From assembly GCF_007827815.1 (NCBI RefSeq), contig NZ_VITH01000001.1:248001-312000 (forward strand): a DNA stretch of 64,000 nt, written 5' to 3'. Below, piece by piece: positions 35,678 to 45,300 of this stretch. The first letter of the stretch is position 1; the number at the start of each line of letters is the position of its first letter. Under the pieces are notes generated by a model, which ran no database searches, had not been told where the DNA came from, and saw nothing but the letters and a program-made list of their open reading frames with translations. This stretch comes from Azospirillum brasilense. Its GTDB lineage: Bacteria > Pseudomonadota > Alphaproteobacteria > Azospirillales > Azospirillaceae. A program made the position numbers and the translations under genes.

Positions 35678-36285
35678 GATTTCCTCCCGCTGCGCAGGGG
35701 CTTGTAGAGGCTGTGCACGCTGTCGCCGACCAGTTCGCCGGCCTCCGTCAGCTTGAAGCGGAAGACGGTCAGCTCCTGCCCTTCCCGGTCCAGCTGGACA
35801 GTGGTGGCGAGGAGCTGGCGCGCGTTGTCGCCGTCCGGCCGCTTGGCGCTGACCACCACGGTGACCGGGACCGGGAAGACCATCGCCTTGTTCCGGTAGA
35901 GATGCAGGTTCACCGCGTATTCGCCGGGCGGGATGCCGCGGCTGTAGCTGGCCTCGTAGTTCAGCTTCGTCGGATCGGCGTTGCGGCCGAGGTCGTCGCG
36001 CAGCAGGTTGAAGATCACGCCGGACTTGTTGGAATAGCCGACCGGCACGTCGCCCGGCGCCTCCACCCACAGATCGACATCGGCGTCCAGCTCGTCGGGC
36101 CAGCGGGCCTCGATCATCACGTTGCCGGGGGCTGCGACGCCCACCGCGTCGGCCTGCTTGGCCTCCGGCCGGATGTGGGGAAGCAGCAGGATGACCACCG
36201 CCACGAAGCCGCAGAGCGCCAGCGTGATGACGTCGCGGAAGACGGTGCCGGCGTCGTCCTCCTCGAACTGGTCAAGGGCCTGCAT
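35674..36285 (-). CDS. Motor operon 2, second gene: ExbD-like helix with beta-domain
   Basis: A 203-residue paralogue of the 11734-12369 product. One membrane helix (about 19-37) starts after Asp18 in FRDVITLALCGFVAVVILLL, aligning with RDLLTLLLCGFVACAVL in the other copy and with the proton-carrying Asp of ExbD/TolR. The periplasmic part has DADVDLWVEAPGDVPVGY, NKSGVIFNLLRDDLGRN, YSRGIPPGEYAVNLHLYRN and a C-terminal FRFKLTEAGELVGDSVHSLY, all matched in operon 1. It overlaps the channel gene by 14 bases. Confidence 0.85.
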   Translation of the reverse strand: MQALDQFEEDDAGTVFRDVITLALCGFVAVVILLLPHIRPEAKQADAVGVAAPGNVMIEARWPDELDADVDLWVEAPGDVPVGYSNKSGVIFNLLRDDLGRNADPTKLNYEASYSRGIPPGEYAVNLHLYRNKAMVFPVPVTVVVSAKRPDGDNARQLLATTVQLDREGQELTVFRFKLTEAGELVGDSVHSLYKPLRSGRKS

Positions 36286-37015
36286 GGCGTTCCCCCACGG
36301 CGACGATCTCGGTGATCAGGTTCACCGTGGCGCCGGACAGCAGGCCGATGTTGATGTTCAGCCAGATGTTCAGGACGCCGCCGACCAGCGTGGTGTAGAG
36401 CGCCACGGCCATGCCCTCGATCAGCTTCGACACCATCGGGCCGATGGCGGCGACGTCGCCGGCCTTCTGCGGGTCCACACCCGACAGGGCCATGATGAAG
36501 CCGATGACCGTGCCGATCAGGCCGAGGATCACCAGGGTGGAGGAGATCTGCCGCACCGTGCCGATGCGCGCCGACATCTTGAATTTCAGGCACGACGCGG
36601 CGATCGACCGAGCCCCGGAATCCCGTCCGCGGACCTCCGCCAGATAGCGCGCGGCCCGCGACGGGATTGACGGGTCGAACTCCTTGGCGCGGTTCAGCTC
36701 GCGGCTGGTGCGCAGGATGCGCTGCGCCGACAGGCCCAGCCCGGCCAGGAAGACTAGAAAGATCAGCAGGCAGAGATGCGTGCTGTCGGTGGCGATGATG
36801 GGATCAATCAATCCTTCCGCCCAGGCGGCGGCGAGAAGCGTGAAGCCCACGGCGTTGACGACCGCGAAGCGCAGAAGCAGCAGGTAACGTTGCGACACCA
36901 GCGACAGGCCGGCGGTCAACTGGCCGCCACGGCGGCGGCGCACGGTGGGCACGAGGGAATGAACGGGGACGTTCTGGGCGTCATCGGCCATGGCGTCCGA
37001 AACAGCGTCCGACAT
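36272..37015 (-). CDS. Motor operon 2, first gene: MotA/TolQ/ExbB-like proton channel
   Basis: A 247-residue inner-membrane protein. Signature helices are SSTLVILGLIGTVIGFIMAL and GMAVALYTTLVGGVLNIWLN (ExbB/TolQ GLIGTxxGF and GxxxAxxTTLxG). Two further helices lie at about 54-73 and 80-100. A longer, charged N-terminal tail than in operon 1 (residues 1-40, including RRRRGG) may contact cytoplasmic partners. ATG 37015 has GGAGGG eight bases upstream; earlier in-frame starts have none. It is first in the operon. Confidence 0.88.
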   Translation of the reverse strand: MSDAVSDAMADDAQNVPVHSLVPTVRRRRGGQLTAGLSLVSQRYLLLLRFAVVNAVGFTLLAAAWAEGLIDPIIATDSTHLCLLIFLVFLAGLGLSAQRILRTSRELNRAKEFDPSIPSRAARYLAEVRGRDSGARSIAASCLKFKMSARIGTVRQISSTLVILGLIGTVIGFIMALSGVDPQKAGDVAAIGPMVSKLIEGMAVALYTTLVGGVLNIWLNINIGLLSGATVNLITEIVAVGERHAGP

Positions 37016-37383
37016 CGGGCAGCCCTCCATCCAGGGAGCAGGGAGCGTTCGGACTGGCACTCCGCAACCGGCGTGCCAGCGGTTCGTCATCGGTCCCACC
37101 CAATCCCGCAGCCCGCCGCTCCGGCCCGTTCATGTGCTTGGCCGGATGGGATAAATCGCCCCTGTGACAAACAGGCTACTCCGGAAGTCTGTCCGCAGCG
37201 CTTGAACTCTCCATTGCTTTGGATCAATGGATTCCGCGATTTCGCGCGACGCGGTGATTAAATTGTAGTCAAGGTCCAGGACCCGGCCCATTCATTGCTT
37301 ACGAAATAAGCAAAATTATGCTGCACCGCAGCATGGCAATGACACACGCGTTGCAGGCGACGCGACGCTCGCGCGAATACAGA
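37016..37383. other. Non-coding region upstream of motor operon 2
   Basis: About 370 bp with unusually AT-rich patches for this genome (for example around 37250-37320). It probably holds the operon 2 promoter. I found no credible small gene or clear operator in it. Confidence 0.55.
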
Positions 37384-37417
37384 AAACCCCTTTCCCGCCA
37401 TTGCGGGAAAGGGGTTT
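37384..37417 (-). terminator. Strong terminator of the 55-residue gene
   Basis: AAACCCCTTTCCCGC and GCGGGAAAGGGGTTT form a perfect 15-bp stem with a CATT loop. On the minus strand it is followed by TTTTC. It lies 29 bp after the stop of the small gene at 37446. Confidence 0.88.
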
Positions 37418-37445
37418 GCGGATGGCATCGTTCGTATTCGTGCGA

Positions 37446-37613
37446 TCAGGCGTCGCGGTAATGTTCCAGTTCGCGCCGCAGGTCGGTAACTTCGCGCTGC
37501 AACGCAACCACCCGGCCGACGTCGGGAGCCGTGCGGCGCTCTTCCTTTTCGAGTTCGTCTTCGACCTCGCGCTGCTCCTGCCGGATGATGTTGAACAAGG
37601 CTTTCCTCAACAT
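37446..37613 (-). CDS. 55-residue coiled-coil small protein
   Basis: A short gene: ATG 37613 with GGGAGG six bases upstream, 55 codons, TGA at 37446-37448, then a strong terminator. The protein starts MLRKALFNIIRQEQREVEDE and ends VALQREVTDLRRELEHYRDA, a highly charged amphipathic helix with heptad-like leucine/valine spacing and no membrane segment. The optimal ribosome site, own terminator and protein-like composition argue that it is real. The function is unknown; a structural or adaptor coiled coil is possible. The antisense frames here (37258-37800, 37401-37646) are shadows. Confidence 0.8.
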   Translation of the reverse strand: MLRKALFNIIRQEQREVEDELEKEERRTAPDVGRVVALQREVTDLRRELEHYRDA

Positions 37614-37905
37614 CGCCACCTCCCGAGCTTATTTCTAAAATTTTAGCGCTTTCGACCATCATCATCAAGGAATTCTTGGAAAGAGTCGAATCTTCATAGG
37701 GTGGCGACGCCCTCCATGACGGCGTGGCCGCGACAATTGGCGGAGCTAACCCGGCCGACCTTGACAACCCTTTTGCGCGTCCCCATTGGTTAACGCTCAC
37801 ACCTTGGGCTCAACCTCAGGCCTCTCCAGGCCGGTCGCCGCCTTTCCGATCGCGCTCAGGACTTTTGGTTTCGGCGGCCCCAACTCCTTGCGGAATCAGG
37901 GGCGA

Positions 37906-38703
37906 ATGGAACGCAGACGTCTTCTCCAGCTGGCGCTGACCCTCCCCCTCGCCGGGGCCGGCGCCTTGCTGCTCCCGCACACCGCGGGAGCCCAAACCAA
38001 GGCCCGCCCGGCGGCGCGCCCGCGCATGGTGGTGCTCGACCCCGGCCACGGCGGCATCGACCCGGGGGCCATCGGCGCGCGCGGCACCCGGGAAAAGGAC
38101 ATCACCCTGCACATCGCGCAGGAGGTCGGGCGCCTCCTGTCGCGCCAGCACAAGCTGGGGGTGACCCTGACCCGCGACGGTGACCGCTTCCTGGCGCTGG
38201 GCGAGCGGGTGGACGCCGCACGCGCGGCGCGCGCCGACCTGTTCGTGTCCATCCACGCCGACAGCGCGCCCAACCGCGAGGCCCGCGGTCTCTCCGCCTA
38301 CACCCTGTCCGAGAAAAGCTCCGACTCCTTCGCGGCGGCGCTGGCGCACAAGGAGAACGCGGTGGACCGGCTGGGTGGCGTCGACGTGAAGGACGCCAAG
38401 AAGGCCGTGAAGGAAATCCTGCTCGACCTGACGGCGCGCCACACCAAGCACGCGGCGCTGGTGGCCCGCCACGCGATCGTGAAGGGCGCTGGGAAGGACA
38501 TGCTGCTGCTGGACAACCCGATGCGCTCGGCCAACTTCGCGGTGCTCAAGGCGCCGGACATTCCGTCCGTCCTGCTGGAGACCGGCTTCCTGTCGAATCC
38601 GAAGGACGAGGCGATCCTGCGCGACTCCAAGGCGCGGCAGAAGATCGCCCGCGTTCTCGCGCGCGAAATCGCCGGGCTGGTGACGCGCGCGCCCTTCGCC
38701 TAG
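37906..38703 (+). CDS. N-acetylmuramoyl-L-alanine amidase (AmiC type)
   Basis: A 265-residue exported cell-wall hydrolase that cuts the amide bond between MurNAc and L-Ala, typically during septum splitting. The N-terminus MERRRLLQLALTLPLAGAGA is a signal with an RRxLL motif that may use Tat. The Amidase_3 domain has Zn ligands in VLDPGHGGIDPGAIG and LFVSIHADSAP and the catalytic Glu in LLETGFLSNP. It lacks the N-terminal AMIN domain, so localisation must come from elsewhere. ATG 37906 follows AGGGG closely; the longer frame from 37786 would bury the signal. Confidence 0.93.
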   Translation: MERRRLLQLALTLPLAGAGALLLPHTAGAQTKARPAARPRMVVLDPGHGGIDPGAIGARGTREKDITLHIAQEVGRLLSRQHKLGVTLTRDGDRFLALGERVDAARAARADLFVSIHADSAPNREARGLSAYTLSEKSSDSFAAALAHKENAVDRLGGVDVKDAKKAVKEILLDLTARHTKHAALVARHAIVKGAGKDMLLLDNPMRSANFAVLKAPDIPSVLLETGFLSNPKDEAILRDSKARQKIARVLAREIAGLVTRAPFA

Positions 38704-38868
38704 CCCGGATTCCTTCGCGCTCGCAGCGAGTGAAACATTCGTGCATCACCCCGGGACAAAACCACGATGAAGCCTGACACCACCAAGATTCCCCATTGCC
38801 AACGCACCTGCGGCATGACTTTTTCCGCCCGCCCGTTCTTTCGGCGGGCCGGGGATCGGAGGCAGAGC

Positions 38869-39453
38869 GTGTCGGGGTTTGGCCGCCTTTGGGCGCTGGT
38901 CGGGATGGCCGCTGTGGCGGGCCTTGCGTCTGGCTGCGCACCCGTCGTGCTGGGCGCCGCCGGGGGGACCGCCGTCGTCGCGGCCAGCGAGCACCGCGGC
39001 CTGTCCGGCTTCGCCTCGGACACCGAGATCAAGGCCCGCATCAACCACCTGTGGTTCCAGCACTCGCTGGAGATGCACAGCCGCATCGGGCTGACGGTCG
39101 ACCAGGGCCGCGTGCTGCTGACCGGCCGCGCCACCGACGCGCAGATGCGCCTCGACGCCGTGCGCCTGTGCTGGCAGGTGGAAGGGGTCAAGGAAGTCAT
39201 CAACGAGATCCAGGTGGACACCGACTCGGGCATCATGGACAGCGCCCGCGACACCTGGATCACCACGCAGCTGCGCACCAAGCTGACCTTCGATTCACAA
39301 ATTCATAGCCAGAATTTCAGCATCGATACCGTCAACGGCGTCGTCTATCTCATGGGTCTGGCCACCCACCAGGGCGAGCTCGACCGCGTGATCGAGCACG
39401 CCCGCACGCTGCCGAACGTCCAGCGTGTCGTCAACTACGCCCGCGTCCTCTAG
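38869..39453 (+). CDS. BON-domain lipoprotein (OsmY/DolP-like)
   Basis: A 194-residue lipoprotein with signal and lipobox LASGC (SGFGRLWALVGMAAVAGLAS then Cys). Two BON domains follow (about 40-110 and 115-190) with IGLTVDQGRVLLTGRATDAQ, EGVKEVINEIQVDT and VNGVVYLMGLATHQGELDRV. BON lipoproteins such as DolP help keep the outer membrane intact. GTG 38869 is chosen over ATG 38815 because GGAGG lies seven bases before it and it gives a proper lipoprotein signal. It is 23 bp upstream of the next gene, probably one operon. Confidence 0.9.
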   Translation: MSGFGRLWALVGMAAVAGLASGCAPVVLGAAGGTAVVAASEHRGLSGFASDTEIKARINHLWFQHSLEMHSRIGLTVDQGRVLLTGRATDAQMRLDAVRLCWQVEGVKEVINEIQVDTDSGIMDSARDTWITTQLRTKLTFDSQIHSQNFSIDTVNGVVYLMGLATHQGELDRVIEHARTLPNVQRVVNYARVL

Positions 39454-39476
39454 CGCACCAGGGTCTCCGCACCGCC

Positions 39477-40859
39477 ATGGCCATCCTGCCCGCCTTCGCC
39501 CGCCGTCTTGCCGCCTCCGCCGCCATGAGCCTGCTCATGGCGCTGGCGGCGTTCACCGTGGCGGCGGGGGGCGCCGGCACCCCGGCGGCGGCACAGCAGC
39601 CGCAGCCCGACCAGGGGCCGGCCAACCGCCTGTTCGTCCAGGCGATGCAGATGATCCGGCAGGCGGACAACACCTACGACATCGCCGAGGAGAGCCGCTT
39701 CCTGAAGGAGGCGGACCGGCTGCTCAACGAGATCGTCGTCAAGTTTCCGGACAGCGCGCTGGCCGTCCAGCTCGTCACCAACCAGTTCGTCGGCGACTTC
39801 GACTTCTTCGAGTTCCGCTCGCGCATCCGCTCGCTGGTGTGCAACGAGCCGATGACCTCGCTGTGCTTCCTGCACCGGGTGGCGGAGATGCTGCCCCCGG
39901 TGGAGACGCCGATCACCGCCGCCCGGTGGGACTGGCTGTCGCTGGCCGTCGCCTACAACACCATCGGCGACACCGCGCGGGCCAAGGAGATCATCGCCCC
40001 CTTCGTCAGCGCGGTGCGCCGCGGGACGGCGGCCGACGGAGCCGGCCAGGACCTGTTCGTCGCCCGCGCGCTCGCCCTGATGGGGCAGAACCAGCTCGCG
40101 CTCGACATCACCCGGCAGATCCCGGAATGCTCGACCCGCATCTACAACCTCGCCGACATCGCCAAGGCGGCGGCGTGGCGCGGCGACATGGCGCTGGCGG
40201 GCCAGCTCGCCGAGGAGGCCAAGGCCTACGCCACCGCCCGCAACTGCAGCTGGGAGCTGGGCCTGGTCGCCCAGACGCTGCTGCGCGCCGGCAAGGAGGG
40301 CGCCGCCCGCACCCTCTTCCTGAACACGGTGGAGACGCAGTTCTCCAAGTTCCGCGAGACCAAGACCGATTGCTGCCCGCCGGAGCTGGCGGTCGCCGCG
40401 TCGGAGCTGGGCGACACCAATCTGGCGCTTGGCCTGCTGCGCACGGTGCAGGACGAAAATCCCTGGACGATCCCGGCGGTGCTGGGCCGCATCGCCCGCC
40501 GCTCCGACGCCTCGGTGGCGCTGTCCTACGCCGAGCAGGTGCAGGACCTCGACATCCGCGGCGAGGCTCTGGCCGAGCTGATCGAGGCGGCGCTGAAGCG
40601 CGGCGACCCGACCAGCGCGAACGAGCTGATGAAGCGGCTGACCCGTCTGGTGGATGATTCCGCCGGCCGCCGGCCCGGCCTGCTCGCCCAGAAGGCCAAG
40701 GCGGAGAAGGTGATGTACGGCGACGACCGCTGGCGCAAGAGCTTCCAGGGCTCGCTCAACGCCGCGGACCGCGCGAGCAACTTCGTGCGCCGCGACATCG
40801 GCGCCCCCCTGCTCGCCGCCCTGGTGCGGATCGAGACCGGCCTGCCGATGCTCGACTGA
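39477..40859 (+). CDS. Secreted TPR-like hypothetical protein
   Basis: A 460-residue protein with a signal peptide (cleavage near PAAAQQ, residue 40). The rest is a chain of helix pairs typical of TPR/alpha-solenoid folds (AVAYNTIGDTARAKEIIAPF, DIAKAAAWRGDMALAGQLAE, LVAQTLLRAGKEGAARTLFL). It is probably periplasmic. Paired Cys residues (CNEPMTSLC, DCCPPE) may form disulfides. The BON lipoprotein immediately upstream suggests a joint envelope role. No family function is known to me. Confidence 0.82.
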   Translation: MAILPAFARRLAASAAMSLLMALAAFTVAAGGAGTPAAAQQPQPDQGPANRLFVQAMQMIRQADNTYDIAEESRFLKEADRLLNEIVVKFPDSALAVQLVTNQFVGDFDFFEFRSRIRSLVCNEPMTSLCFLHRVAEMLPPVETPITAARWDWLSLAVAYNTIGDTARAKEIIAPFVSAVRRGTAADGAGQDLFVARALALMGQNQLALDITRQIPECSTRIYNLADIAKAAAWRGDMALAGQLAEEAKAYATARNCSWELGLVAQTLLRAGKEGAARTLFLNTVETQFSKFRETKTDCCPPELAVAASELGDTNLALGLLRTVQDENPWTIPAVLGRIARRSDASVALSYAEQVQDLDIRGEALAELIEAALKRGDPTSANELMKRLTRLVDDSAGRRPGLLAQKAKAEKVMYGDDRWRKSFQGSLNAADRASNFVRRDIGAPLLAALVRIETGLPMLD

Positions 40860-40868
40860 GACCGGCTT

Positions 40869-40887
40869 GCGGCCCCGTCAGGGCCGC
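40869..40887. terminator. Hairpin between convergent genes
   Basis: GCGGCCC-CGTCA-GGGCCGC (40869-40887) overlaps the stop codon of the TPR methyltransferase and follows the TPR-like gene stop. It has no T tract. Confidence 0.5.
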
Positions 40888-42167
40888 GCCGCCAACACCA
40901 CCAGCCCGGCCACCGGCGCGCCGCTCTCGTGGCGCAGCGTGTCCGGGGCGAAGCGTAGGACGATCAGACCCGCGGCGGTCAGGACGTCCCGCACATGGCC
41001 CTCCGTGTGGGCGTAGCGGCCGTGCGGGCCGACCCGCCAGGGCGCTTCGCCCTCCTCCAGCCGCTCCACCGTAAAGGCCAGCCGCCCCCCCGAACGCATC
41101 GCCGCGGCCGCCCGTGCCAACACCCCGTCCAGAGCACCGAAATAGCAGAGCACGTCCGCGGCCACGATCAGGTCGAAGGAGGCCGGGCGGGCGTCCAGGA
41201 AGGCGCCGAGTTCCGCCTCCTCCAGCGCGTCGTACAGGCCGCGGGCGGCGGCGCGCTCCAGCATGCCCGGCGACAGGTCCACCCCGATCAGACTCCGCGC
41301 CGCGCCGCGCAGGAAGGGACCGCACAGGCCGGTGCCGCAACCGGCGTCCAGCACGTCCAGAGCCCCGTCCGCCATGATCCCGGCATCGGTCACCGCCTCG
41401 GCGAGCAGCGCCGGGGCGCGGTAGCCCAGCTCGCCCAGCAGCTTGTCGTCGAATTCCCCGGCGAACAGGTCGAACACCTGCCGGACATAGGCGTCGGACG
41501 CCCGCTCCCCGGCGTCCAGCCCGGCGATGGCGGCGCCGATGTGGCGGGCCACCGGATGGTCGGGATGATCGCGCAGCCACAGCCGGGCGAAGCGCGCCGC
41601 CTCCTCGTTCCGCCCCGCCTCGTGAAGCAGGTAGAGGGCTCCGGACAGGTTGTCGTGCGCTTCGTCCCAGTCGGGCCGCAAGGCCAGAGCCCGGCGGTAG
41701 GCCATGGCGGACTCGGTCAGCCGGTCGCCGTCGCGCAGCAGGTTGGCGAAATTGTTGAACGCCTCGGCATAGGCCGGTTCCTCGGCCAACGCCCGGCGGA
41801 AATGCCGCTCGGCCGGCGCCGCGTCGCCCGCCGCCTTCAGGGCCGAGGCCAGATTGTAATGGACCAGCGGGTGGTCGAGGCCGCAGGCCAGCGCCTCGCG
41901 ATAGGCTGCCACCGCCTCCTCCGCGCGGCCCAGCGCGCGCAGCACGTTGCCCAGGTTGTTGTGCGCCTCCGCGAAGCGCGGGTTCAGTCCCAACGTGCGG
42001 CGGTAGGCGGCCTCCGCCTCCACGGCCAGCCCCTCGGCGGCCATGGCGTTGGCCTCCGCGTAGAGTCGCATGGCCTGAGCGGCCAGACCGCCGAGCCTCC
42101 CCGCGCCACGGGCGAGCAGGCCCGGACGCGGCGACGGGGGGCGGGGCGGATCGCTCGGCTCGGACAC
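40878..42167 (-). CDS. TPR-repeat SAM-dependent methyltransferase
   Basis: A 429-residue protein. Residues 30-190 hold TPR units (AEAHNNLGNVLRALGRAEEA, LVHYNLASALKAAGDAAPAE, AEAFNNFANLLRDGDRLTES). Residues 215-429 are a class I methyltransferase of the COG4976 type (LDVLDAGCGTGLCGPFLRGA, IGVDLSPGMLERAAARGLYD, SFDLIVAADVLCYFGALD). GTG 42167 is chosen because AGGAG lies seven bases upstream; in-frame ATGs at 42203 and 42347 have none. It is divergent from the two-module TPR glycosyltransferase across 166 bp, so it may methylate the glycan or the same protein target. Confidence 0.87.
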   Translation of the reverse strand: MSEPSDPPRPPSPRPGLLARGAGRLGGLAAQAMRLYAEANAMAAEGLAVEAEAAYRRTLGLNPRFAEAHNNLGNVLRALGRAEEAVAAYREALACGLDHPLVHYNLASALKAAGDAAPAERHFRRALAEEPAYAEAFNNFANLLRDGDRLTESAMAYRRALALRPDWDEAHDNLSGALYLLHEAGRNEEAARFARLWLRDHPDHPVARHIGAAIAGLDAGERASDAYVRQVFDLFAGEFDDKLLGELGYRAPALLAEAVTDAGIMADGALDVLDAGCGTGLCGPFLRGAARSLIGVDLSPGMLERAAARGLYDALEEAELGAFLDARPASFDLIVAADVLCYFGALDGVLARAAAAMRSGGRLAFTVERLEEGEAPWRVGPHGRYAHTEGHVRDVLTAAGLIVLRFAPDTLRHESGAPVAGLVVLAARP

Positions 42168-42333
42168 GGAACGGCTCCTGAATGGGGCGTGGGCTGACAG
42201 CATCTTTCTAACAGCATCTTTACCGGGAACCGGTGAACATGGCACTCCCTTCCGGCAACAGTCCGGCGGCAACAGGCCGTCGGCAGGCCCAGCAACCCGG
42301 GGCCGGATCGGGCAGACGGAAAAGGCGAACCCC

Positions 42334-45300
42334 ATGACCCAGCCCACCGACCAGGATTCGCCGACGACGCCCGACGCCCTCGCCGCCCGGCTCGGCCGCG
42401 CCGTCGACCACCATCGGGCGGGCCGGCTGGCCGATGCGGAGCGCGACTACCGCGCCGTCCTGGCGGCCGACCCGCGCCACCCCGACGCGCTGCACCTGCT
42501 GGGCGTGCTGGCGCTCCAGGCCGGGCATCCCGGCCCCGCCGTCGAGCTGATCGAAGAGGCCATCCGGCAGGCCGGCGGAATCGCCGACTACCACGACAAT
42601 CTGGGAAGCGCGCTCGCCGCGCTGGACCGCCACGCCGAGGCGGCGCAGGCCCACCGCATGGCCGCCGCGCTGAATCCGCTGTCGGCCCGGCCGCGCCACA
42701 ATCTGGGCAACGCCTTCCAGGCGCAGGCTCTGCCCGGGCTGGCGGCGCTGGCCTTCACCACGGCGGTGGAGCTTGAGCCGGGTTACGCGAAGGCCTGGTA
42801 CAATCTCGGCAATGCGCTGCGCGCCCAGAAACGCCTGGGCGATGCCGTGCGCGCCTTCGCCCGCGCCGCGGTGCTGGCCCCCGCGATGGCCGAGGCCCAC
42901 ACCAACCTCAGCGACGCGCTGAGCGCCGCCGGGCGGCCCGACGAGGCGCTGGCCCAGGCCCGCGCCGCGCTGCGGCTGCGGCCGGACGATCCGAAGGCCC
43001 ACCACAATCTCGGGGCCGCCCTGCAGCGCAAGGGCGCCTACGAGAGCGCGGAGATCGCCTACCGCGAGGCGCTGAAGCGCGCTCCCGACAGCCTGACGAC
43101 GCTGATCGACCTGGGGGGCGTTCTGCTGACGCTGGGGCGCCCCGCACCGGCCGAGCAGTGCTTCCGCAAGGCGCTGAGCCGGGACCCCCACGCCGTGGAG
43201 GCCATCCATAACCTCGGCAAGGCGTTGCAGGCCCAGGGGCATTACACCAAGGCGGAGGCCTGCTACGAGGAGGCGCTGGCCCACGCCCCCAACCTCGCCG
43301 CCGCCAGCGACAGCCTCGCCATCATCGCTCTTCTGCACGGCCGGCTGGAGCGCGGCTGGGAGGGCCACGAGCGGCGTTTCGCCGCCGGCCGGGCCCGGCC
43401 GGACCGGCGGATCGACGCGCCGCGGTGGCGGGGCGAGGGGCTGCGCCGGCGCCGCCTGCTGGTCTGGCGGGAGCAGGGAGTGGGCGACGAGATCCTGTTC
43501 GCCTCCTGCTACGGCGATGTCATCGCCTGGGGCGGCGGGCCGGTGACCATCGAGACCGACCCGCGGCTGGTCAGCCTGTTCGCACGCTCCTTCCCGCGCG
43601 CGACGGTGCGGGCGGAGACCATCGATGCCGATGGACGGGAGACGGCGGTTCCCCTGGATGCCGACCTCCAGATTCCGGCGGGCAGCCTGCCCGGCCTGCT
43701 CCGGGGAACGCTGGCCGCCTTCGACCAGTTCGACGCGTGGCTGAAGCCCGATCCGGTCCGCACGGCCCTCTGGCGGGAGCGGCTGGACGCGCTGGCGCCG
43801 GGGCTGAGGGTCGGTGTCGCCTGGCGCAGCCATCGGACCACGCCCGAGCACAAGGGCGCCTACACCACGCTGGACCAATGGGCGCCCCTGTTCGCCCTGA
43901 CCGGGGTGGTGTTCGTCAACCTTCAGTACGGCGACTGCGCCGAGGAGATCGCCGCGGCGGAGGCGCTCTTCGGCGTGACCATCCACCGCTGGGACGATCT
44001 TGACCTCAAGGACGATTTCGAGGGCGCGGCGGCGCTGACCGCCAACCTGGATCTCGTCATCACCCCGGCGACGGCGGCGGGCGAACTGGCCGGCGCCCTC
44101 GGCGTGCCGGTCTGGCGCTTCGGACACCGGAGCTGGAGTCAGCTCGGCACCGCGGTGCGCCCCTGGTTCCCGGCGATGCGCCTGTTCGAGCCGCGCCCCG
44201 GCGAGACCTTCGACCATGTCCTGACCGGCATGGCGGATCGCCTCGCCGCGTTGCGCCCCGCCCCGGCACGCCCGGCCGCGCCACCTCCGCTGCCACCGGT
44301 GACGGTGCCGACCACTCCGCCGGCCGATCCGGACGCCGTGCTGAACGACGCCATCGCCCTGCACCGCTCCGGGCGGTTGGACGCGGCCATGACGGCCTAC
44401 CGCGCGGTCCTCGACCTGGAGCCACGGCACAGCGACGCGCTCCACCTTCTCGGCCTGATCCAGCATCAGCTCGGTCATCACGCCGAGGCGGAGGAGCACA
44501 TCGCGGCAGCGCTCCGGATCGATCCCGAGTTTCCCACGGCCTGGAACCATCTCGGCCTCGTCCGGCAGACCCTGGACCGCCCCGAGCAAGCCCACGCCTG
44601 TTTCAGCCGCGCCATCGCGCTGCGTCCGGACTTCCCCGAGGCGATGACCCACATGGGGCTCAGCCTGAAACAGCCGGACCGGCTGGACGAAGCCAAGCGC
44701 TGGCACCGCCGGTCGATCCGCCTTGCCCCGGCCAACCCGGCTGCCCACACCAACCTCGGCTATGCGTGCGAGGTCGAAGGGCGCTTCGAGGCTGCGGCGG
44801 GCCATTACCGGCGGGCGCTGACCCTGCGGCCGGACTCCGCCGACACCCTGAACAACCTGGGCACGCTGGCCAAGATGGCGGACCGGCCGGCCCTCTGCCG
44901 GCATTTCCTCGACCGCGCCCTGCGGGTGTCCCCCGGCCTCCCCCTCGCCGCCTGGAACGTCGGACTTCTCGCCTTGGCGGACGGCGACCTCGCCACCGGC
45001 TGGGCCGGCTATGAGCGCCGCTTCTCCGCCCGCCAGCTTCAGCGGGCGCGCCGCATCGCGCTCCCGGTGTGGACCGGCGAGCCTCTGCGCGGGCGCCGCC
45101 TGCTGGTCTGGCCGGAGCAGGGGCTGGGCGATGAAATCCTGTTCGCCTCCGTCTTCGGCGATCTGAAGGACAGCGGCGGGACGGTGGTTCTGGAATGCGA
45201 CCCGCGTCTGGTCACCCTGTACGCCCGCGCCTTCCCCTGGGCAACCGTGCGGGCGGAGTCCGTCGCCCCCGACGGGCGGGAGCGGTTCGACCCGCCGGAC

